NCBI GenBank assembly: GCA_033961575.1
Contig: CM066737.1
Span: forward strand, 64,376,771 to 64,440,770
Reading direction: 5' to 3'
Length of the DNA: 64,000 nucleotides
Source: Aselliscus stoliczkanus
Lineage: Eukaryota > Chordata > Mammalia > Chiroptera > Hipposideridae
The number at the start of each line of letters is the position of its first letter. Position 1 is the stretch's first letter. Of the stretch, positions 57,903 through 64,000 are shown one piece after another. Made by a program: the position numbers and the translations under genes. The notes under the pieces were generated by a model. That model was not told where the DNA came from, ran no database searches, and saw only the letters and a program-made list of their open reading frames with translations.

Positions 57903-58344
57903 TTTTTTTAAAGATTTTATTGGGGAATTGGGGGAGGGGAACAGACAGGTTGTTGTCCTTTTGTTCTTCCGTCTAGTTGTGGAGGACATTGCTTCACTGG
58001 CCCATGTTGGTATCATCGTTGCGCTCTTCCTGGGTGAGGCAGATCAGTCGCCAGCCTCTGGACGGCCGCTCACAGCAGCTCTTGGCAGCTCACACCGGTT
58101 GCTGGCTGCTCACACTGGCTGCCAGCCACTCACTGTAGCCTATGGCAGCCCACTGCAGCAGGGGTTGCAGCTACCCCATCGTCGGCAACTCACAGCAGCC
58201 CAGCTCCAGGTGGAGCTTTTGTTCACCATCTTAACTGTAGATGGCAGTGTCACTGGTCCCCATATGTGGTATTCGAACTGGGACCCGGCTGCTCAGAGCC
58301 AGCGCCCCAAGCCAGCTCTTTACCAATGCGCCACTCTGCCTGCC
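57903..58344 (-). mobile_element. Long SINE type A, with TSD
   Basis: 442 bp in reverse; TSD TACTTTTCCATTCT at 57889-57902 and 58345-58358. A CTCACACCGGTTGCTGGC/CTCACACTGGCTGCCAGC duplication inside makes it longer than its sisters. The 185-residue plus frame across it, the longest in the window, is repeat read-through. Confidence 0.93.
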
Positions 58345-58358
58345 TACTTTTCCATTCT

Positions 58359-58807
58359 TAATAGTGATTTTCAAAAACACACAATTGACATAATGTCAAC
58401 GTAAAACAATAAATTAGCATTCCATTAAAATGCTTTCCTTGTCCATTCCTAGTTCCCAGATGAAACTTAAATGATTAGAAATATTTACTTCTCAGATGAG
58501 ACATTTTACTATCTTCACTCAACCTTAGAATATTTTTAAGATAGTTTTTTAAAAATTAGTTCTAGGCTATTATTATATTTTCCTTTATATGTTTCTTTTC
58601 TGTTTCAAGAACTTTATTTAACTTGTATAGTATAAATTTTCAGTTACATAAAGCATTCATCTAAATTATAAATATCTTAAGAGATACATTTATCACATTG
58701 TTTTTTTTTTTCTTCTGTTGATTTCTCTGTTCTAAATAAATTAGCTTTTGGTCAGAACTTTCTCCCATATTTTCTTAGATTACAATATATGTTGTTAGTG
58801 ATATATG
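58359..58807. other. No gene seen
   Basis: AT-rich DNA, possibly old L1. Confidence 0.4.
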
Positions 58808-58849
58808 AATGCTCATATGTTCTTTTTTTAGGAGTTTTATTTAAAAATA

Positions 58850-59700
58850 GCTAACATACAAATTATATTATTTCCAGGTATACATCATAGTTATTCAGCA
58901 TTTATATACCTAAAGAAGTGATCACCATGATAAGTCCAGCAAACATCTGACACCATACCATGCTATCACAATATTATTGAGTATACTTCCTATGCTATAT
59001 ATTACATCCTTAAGACTTATTTGTTTTATACCTGTAAATTTGATCTCTTTATTCCCATTCATACCTCCTCCTCCTCCTTTTTCAATTATGCTTGGCATTC
59101 AATATTATTTTATATGAATTTCAGGTGTATAGCATAGTGGTTAGACAATTATATAATTTAAGAAGTGATCCCCCTGGCTAGTCTAGTATTCACCTGGCAC
59201 TATACATATTTATTACCATATTATGGACTATATTCCCTATGCTTTACTTTAAATCCCCATGACTATTTTGTAATTCAAATTCGTATTTCTTTTTTTTTTT
59301 TTTTTTTTTTTTAAGGGCAGTGTCACTGGCCCTCATATGTGGGATCCGAACCCAGGCTGCTGGCGTCCTGAGCCAGCTCTTAACCACCATGTCACTTGGC
59401 CGGTCCAAAATTTGTATTTCTTAATCTTTTCACCTTTTTCACTCTACTGCCAATACCCTTCCCATCTATTTTGCTGATAAAGCTCGTACCCATCTGACAC
59501 CATATATGGTTATTACAATATTATTGACTGTATTCCTATGCTATGCCCTACATCCCCATAACTACTATGTAACAACCAATTTGGACTTCTTAATCCCTTC
59601 CACTTTTTCACCCACCCTCAAACACCCTCCCACCTGGCAACCATCAAAGTGTTCTCTGTCTATGAATTTGTTTCTGTTGCATTTGTTTGTTTATTTTGTT
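58850..59700 (-). repeat. Repeated 3'UTR units of copy B
   Basis: The motif 'ACCCATCTGACACCATA, TATTACAATATTATTGA, CCTATGCTAT, ACATCC..., GACTATTTTGTAA' occurs three times in diverged form, near 58940-59030, 59170-59280 and 59488-59580. Only one SINE (59292-59407) separates the second and third. Confidence 0.7.
59292..59407 (-). mobile_element. Short SINE type C, with TSD
   Basis: T run, then GGGCAGTGTCACTGGCCC, and head CACTTGGCCGGTCC. TSD AAATTCGTATTTCTT (59277-59291) and AAATTTGTATTTCTT (59408-59422), one mismatch. Confidence 0.92.
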
Positions 59701-59845
59701 CTTTAGATTGTACATGTCAGTGAAATCATATGACATTTGTCTTTTACTGTCTGACTTACTCTACTCAGCATAATATCCTCTAGGTCCACCCATGTTGTTG
59801 CAGATGGCAAGATTTCATTCCTTTTTATGTCTGAGTAATATTATA

Positions 59846-59873
59846 GTGTGTGTGTGTGTGTGTGCGCGCGCGC
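59846..59873. repeat. (TG)n(CG)n alternating tract
   Basis: GTGTGT units passing into GCGCGCGCGCC; a purine-pyrimidine alternation prone to Z-DNA. It grew in the ORF2 antisense position where GTGTATAT normally stands. Confidence 0.9.
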
Positions 59874-59926
59874 CGCATGTGCATGCTGCCTCCACATCTT
59901 GGTCATTGTAAAGAATGCTGTAATGA

Positions 59927-60093
59927 GGGCCGGCCAAGTGGCTCAGTTGGTTAAGAGCTTGCTCAAGAGTGCGAGCTGAGCTCTGAGCAACAGCGGTTCA
60001 ATGCCAGCCCAAGCTGAGTTGCTGTTGAGCTGCCAACAGGTGGCAGGATGGCTCAGCTAAAAAAACTAAAAAAAAAAAAAAATAAAAAAAAAA
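59927..60093 (+). mobile_element. Short SINE type B, with TSD
   Basis: Head GGGCCGGCCAAGTGGCTCAG, body GAGCTGCCAACAGGTGGCAG, A-rich tail. TSD AAGAATGCTGTAATGA at 59911-59926 and 60094-60109, 16 bp and perfect. Confidence 0.95.
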
Positions 60094-60199
60094 AAGAATG
60101 CTGTAATGAACATAGGGATGCATACGTCCCCTGAAAGTAGCGTTTTGGATTCCTTCAGATAAATACCCAGAAGTGCGATTTCTGGGTCCTTCTTTGTCC

Positions 60200-60430
60200 C
60201 TTGTTATAGTCTTTGTTTTAAACTCTATTTGGCTGCTCTAAGTATTGCTACCCCAGCTTTTGTTTGTTTCCATTTGCATGAAATATCTTTTTCCATCCCT
60301 TTACTTTCAGCTTGTGTGTGTTTCAATCTGAAGCAAGTCTCTTGTAGGCAGCATAAGTATGGCTCATGTTTTCTTATCCATTCAGCCATCCTATGTCCTT
60401 TGATTAGAGTATATAACCTACTTACCTTTA
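60200..60430 (-). pseudogene. L1 ORF2 endonuclease N-terminus (copy B)
   Basis: Within the minus-strand frame 60225-60527: MAEWIRKHEPYLCCLQET, then FRLKHTQAESKGMEKD. CLQE holds the catalytic glutamate. The first residues of that frame are SINE sequence. Counterpart of 41661-41912. Confidence 0.85.
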
Positions 60431-60442
60431 AAAGTAGTTGTT

Positions 60443-60861
60443 GGGCCGGCTGAGTGGTGGGTTGGTTGAGAGCTGGCTTAGGACACCAGCGGGCCCAGTT
60501 CGGATCCCTTATGAGGGCCAGTGACACTGCCCTCTACAGCTAACAATGGCTCCACCTGGAACTGGGCTGTGCGAGTCCCAGCAACTGTGTAGGCTGGGCT
60601 GCCATAGTCAACAGTGAGTGGCTGGCAGCCAGCGTGAGGCCGGCAGCCGGTGCCAATAGCTGCGGTGAGCGACCATCCAGAGGCCAGCAACCGATCTGCC
60701 TCATCCAGGAAGAGGGCAATGATGATACCAACATGGGCCAGTGAAGCAACGTCCTCTACAACTAGACTGAAGAACAAAGAGGACAGCAACTTGTCTGTTC
60801 CCCTCCCCCAATTCCCCAGCGCTGTTCCCCTTCCCCAATGCCCCAATAAAATCTTTTTAAA
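60443..60861 (+). mobile_element. Long SINE type A, with TSD
   Basis: 419 bp starting GGGCCGGCTGAGTGGTGGGT with tail CCAATAAAATCTTTTT. TSD AAAAGTAGTTGTT (60430-60442) and AAAAGTAATTGTT (60862-60874). The AATAAA plus TCTTTTT end is the T+ SINE signature (polyadenylation signal and pol III terminator). Confidence 0.93.
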
Positions 60862-61370
60862 AAAAGTAATTGTTGATACATATGTAGTTATTACCATTTT
60901 ATTATTTATATATTTTTATATATTTTTTCATCTTAAAGAAATTCTTCTTACTTTTTTTTTGTAATAATGGTTTGTTGGTGATGAACTCCTTTAGATCTTT
61001 CTTTTCTGGGAAGCTCTTTATCTGTCCTTCAATTCTAAGTGATAGCTATTTTGGGTAGAGTAATCTTGGTTGTGGGTCCTTGATTTTCATCACTTTGAAT
61101 ATTTCTTGCTAATCCATTCTGGCCTGAAAATTTTTTGTTGAAACATCATCTCATAGGCTTACGGGAGCTAGCTTTTAGGTAACTAATAGTTTCTCTCTTG
61201 CTGCATTTAAGATTCTTTGTCTTTAACTTTTGGCATTTTAATTATGATGTCTCTTGGTGGATTTTTCTGTATGTCCTTAGTTATCAGGCTTTGGTTCAGC
61301 TAGACTTCAGGTGATTCTAAATGATATTCATTCTGTAGTTCAGAGGAGACAAGCACAGCATTTACCTACT

Positions 61371-61380
61371 CCGCCATTTT
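61371..61380 (-). promoter_or_regulatory. YY1-like motif at the 5' end of copy B
   Basis: AAAATGGCGG on the minus strand, within about 25 bases of the element's 5' TSD. Equivalent to the L1 YY1 site and better preserved than in the 41-kb copy. Confidence 0.6.
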
Positions 61381-61410
61381 TATCCAAATTCTCAATGCTC
61401 ATGTGTTCTT

Positions 61411-62334
61411 AAAATATTTTTATTTTGGTTTTACAGGTGAACATAATTTAGATTGGTTTAGTAGTCTTTGATTTTAAACCTTTTCTCTTAGTGGTTTATG
61501 GATCATTCCTCTGTCTTCTAGCTTCCTGTCTCAGCTTGCAGATGAAAACTCTCTAATGGACTGATTTTATATCATTTGTAAGTAGACTATTTCTTACTTT
61601 GATTATCTGGTAATATTTACTCATTACCTCTAAATGCAGAAATTTCATCAGGATAGCTACTTTTTTCCCCTCACTATTCTACCTGTTATTCAGTGAAATT
61701 TTTTAGTCTACACTGAGGTCCTACTTCAGCTTGGAATAATCTTTTGTTCTTTGTTGAATTATTATTCCTCCTCCATTTCTTCCTTTCTTTCTTTTTGGGA
61801 ATTTTATTATTCATGTGCTCAGTATCCTGTATCTGGCCTCTGAGCATTGAGTCTCTTATAGCATTTTCTTTTTATTGATATGAGAGAGAGAGAGACAGAC
61901 AGAAAGAGAGACTGAGATTCTTATTTTTCTTTATGCTTTTGTATTGTGCACACTCAAGGGGAAGCAGAAAAATACTAGCTTTGATTGTCCATTAGTGATA
62001 AAGTGAGGTTTAGAACTTCTGAATTCCCTGAGAAGATTTATTTTGGTGAGGCTCATGAATCTCCTTCAGTAAGTGATGAACCTAGAAATTCTTTAGCTTA
62101 CTTTGGTATTCTTGGAAAGAGCTTACCAATATTTTTACCCAAGTAAACCTATAGGTGACCTGCACTGGGGAGGCAAATGGATTTTTCTCCCAGTTATTAG
62201 GAGAGGACTATGACATGAACCTGTAGAGAACTGAGAGTAGGATATTTCCCTTCGGACCCTCAACTGAGAGATAGTAGTTTGTTGTGTGTATTCAGTCAGA
62301 TCACAGGAGGAGCAACTTCTGAGTCTTCACTTGC
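61411..62334. other. No gene seen
   Basis: AT-rich DNA with a GAGAGA/GACAGA-rich stretch at 61883-61915. Confidence 0.45.
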
Positions 62335-62410
62335 TTGTGGAGTGCAGCTTGAGGGACAACAGTAACATGACTTACAAAGGTAATAAAAGCACAAATCCAT
62401 TAGCTGGCCA
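62335..62410 (+). repeat. Fragment related to the 56-kb LTR-like repeat
   Basis: GTGCAGCTTGAGGGACAAC, then ATGACTTACAAAGGTAATAA and ATCCATTAGCTGG parallel 56331-56400 (GTGTAGCTTGAGCAACCCC and so on). Confidence 0.5.
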
Positions 62411-62622
62411 CGAAAAAATAAAAGGATCCCACTTCGAGTGCACAGAAGCTTGAGGGAGAAAGGCAAAAGCTCAACACAGAGCAAGTGTTTTCCACTGAAG
62501 GTGGAAGAGACACATGAGAATGTTAACAGCAATGTAGACAATTATAGAGGCACTTGAAAGCACACCTACATAAAAATAAATGCTTTTTGGAACTAACAAA
62601 GACATGTTCTTTTAGTTAAAAA

Positions 62623-62624
<2 letters not shown>

Positions 62625-62665
<41 letters not shown>
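62625..62665. repeat. (TA)n microsatellite
   Basis: About 20 TA units, self-complementary. Confidence 0.95.
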
Positions 62666-62668
<3 letters not shown>

Positions 62669-62680
62669 TATATATGTGAA

Positions 62681-62694
62681 TATCTATATATCTA

Positions 62695-62739
<45 letters not shown>
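62681..62739. repeat. (TCTA)n microsatellite
   Basis: About 13 TATC units, directly downstream of the TA tract through TATCTATA transitional units. Confidence 0.95.
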
Positions 62740-63770
62740 CCATTTGTCCCTAGGTAGTTAGTCAAATCAAGTTAAAGTATTTCTTAAGCAATTATGTGGC
62801 TAGAGCTGTGTTGAAGCACTACTCACAGATCAATTCTGGTCCTGCCAGAGCAAATATAAATTTTCACTGTATTCTAATATAGCCTTATACATATTATTAT
62901 GGTCTTCTCATCATAGTTCTTCATGTTTGTGTATAAAAGAATGTTGGATGATCAACGTAGTTGACATAACCTCTGAGTTTAGTGGGGTCCTAAGAACAGT
63001 GCTAGAAAGAATGAATTTTTTTCCACAGACACAGGCTGCTTATGGATAATACACAACAAACTTTAAATGTCAGGCATATATGTTTCCATTTTCATTGTTT
63101 TTGAAGTCAGTGAAATGTTTGTTTGATGGTAAATAGGAAAACATAATCAGTTGATTCAATTAATTTTACATGTTATTTGTCATCTTATTGTAGTGAAGGG
63201 CAAAGTTTTATCTGTTTTGCAACATAATTGAGATAAAATGCCTTACTGCTTAAAACCTGAATGAGCCATGTGTGAATCTATACTGATAATATTCACGGTA
63301 AAATTGCTAAACTTCATTTTACTTTTGTTTGTTAGATTTTGCCTGTTTGATTTACTATTCAGTGTTTGAATAAATAGCATATGGAAAAATATACTTTGAA
63401 TATGTATTTTTAAAAATAGTTTCCCCTCATTTCCTATCAGTGAATAGCAACATTATTATTGAGTACATAAAGGTAACTATATTAAGTTATATTAATGTGC
63501 TGTATGAAGAATTTTTGACTTGAGCCATTTGTCAATTATGTTTTTCACTTTATGCAAAAGTATTTTTAGATATTTAATGCAAAACTGTTCCCTGATCACA
63601 ACCTTTCCATATTTTTTCCTGCATATTTCTATTTCATGTCTTTCCTGTTCAAGTATTAGATACAAAGAGATAAATGTGCATTGATTTTTGCCTGTCTTCC
63701 ATGAAATTACTGAATATATGCTTTTATGAATTATTCTTTATTGTTTTACTTGGTTCTGTTTAATTTAAAA
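62740..63770. other. No gene seen
   Basis: AT-rich unassigned DNA. Confidence 0.45.
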
Positions 63771-63774
63771 CTAT

Positions 63775-63960
63775 TGATGGAGTGCTGGTATGAGTCAGGC
63801 ACTATGCTAGATGAAAAAGACACATTGCTTCTACCTTCATGAATTTATATGCTAGTGCAGAAGGGCACCTAGTAAGAATCTAAACATAATGCTATATAAT
63901 TAGATTTATAAGTGCTTAAAAAAGTATATTGTTCTAAGAAATGAACAGACATTGAACACA
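63775..63960 (+). repeat. L2-like fragment
   Basis: TGAGTCAGGCACTATGCTAG, TTCTACCTTCATGAATTTAT and TTATAAGTGCTTAAAAAAGT follow the L2 3' end order. Confidence 0.65.
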
Positions 63961-64000
63961 TTATCACTATAAACAAGGAAATATGTTAGATCTGGGGGAA

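Larger units (their letters stand above)
58825..61393 (-). mobile_element. Internally deleted L1 (copy B of the deletion lineage), with TSD
   Basis: Flanked by AATGCTCATATGTTCTT (58808-58824) and AATGCTCATGTGTTCTT (61394-61410), a 17-bp TSD with one mismatch. In element order: a very short 5'UTR (61393-61262), an ORF1 3' remnant and inter-ORF (61261-60890), ORF2 start (60430-60200), then the ORF2 C-terminal region from about 60188 and a repeated 3'UTR. It shares copy A's ORF2 junction and has a second deletion that removes most of ORF1 and the 5'UTR. Three SINEs are inserted. Net L1 length is about 1.8 kb. Confidence 0.85.

Noticed and set aside
57847..58404. 185-residue plus-strand ORF, the longest in the window
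   Set aside because: It is read-through of an antisense type A SINE bounded by TSDs; the same peptide pieces recur at every other type A copy.
62681..62739. CRISPR-like regular repeat
   Set aside because: A simple tetranucleotide microsatellite without spacers, in mammalian DNA.

Overview
This is non-coding mammalian nuclear DNA. It is AT-rich and has no open reading frame that looks like an expressed host gene. Nearly every recognisable segment is an interspersed repeat: at least ten LINE-1 (L1) segments of several ages, about 18 tRNA-headed SINEs of four kinds, Tc1/mariner-type DNA transposons, two related ERV-type solo LTRs, and a background of old MIR and L2 copies. The SINEs have CCGGCC-type tRNA heads, a long body and a CCCC/TTCCCC-rich tail ending in AATAAA. 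Together with recent mariner-type MITEs this points to a bat. From memory I lean to Yinpterochiroptera, perhaps a rhinolophoid, but the sequence alone does not prove the species.

Layout. 1-4.1 kb: minus-strand L1 (5'UTR, ORF1 remnant, ORF2 endonuclease remnant) with one SINE inserted. 4.1-9.0 kb: an 80-bp MITE, then old L2/MIR and unassigned DNA. 9.0-13.4 kb: an old minus-strand L1 3' part split by a younger, internally deleted L1 (9778-13024) with a clear target-site duplication (TSD). 13.4-19.6 kb: AT-rich DNA, a minus L1 remnant broken by two adjacent mariner-like elements, microsatellites, and a plus L1 3' end carrying a palindromic MITE. 19.6-24.2 kb: old minus L1M 3' end, MIRs and a small DNA transposon. 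24.2-24.8 kb: a mariner deletion derivative. 25.8-26.5 kb: a SINE nested in a SINE, both with TSDs. 28-30 kb: a SINE and unassigned DNA. 30-34.6 kb: L1 fragments and a plus-strand L1 with intact 5' end and tandem monomers in its 5'UTR. 35-40.6 kb: SINEs, MIRs and a repeat-poor stretch. 40.9-44.3 kb: an internally deleted minus L1. 46-53 kb: SINEs, two inverted solo LTRs, a third mariner-like MITE and a 112-bp near-identical duplication. 53-58.8 kb: old L1M, SINEs and an LTR-like repeat. 58.8-61.4 kb: a second internally deleted minus L1 sharing the deletion junction of the 41-kb copy, framed by a 17-bp TSD. 61.4-64 kb: AT-rich DNA, TA and TCTA tracts, and an L2 fragment.

The most interesting signal is a set of L1 derivatives. 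Two copies 18 kb apart share one ORF2 deletion junction, joining the ORF2 C-terminal region straight to the start of the endonuclease domain. One of them carries a further deletion yet is flanked by a TSD. This suggests a mobilised, non-autonomous L1 lineage dependent on a full-length helper. Tandem 3'UTR units, tandem 5'UTR monomers, SINE families sharing a 3' tail, and a mariner-like family made of deletion derivatives add to a picture of non-autonomous elements built by deletion and module exchange. All L1 protein remnants seen are broken. Most long L1 pieces lie on the minus strand.
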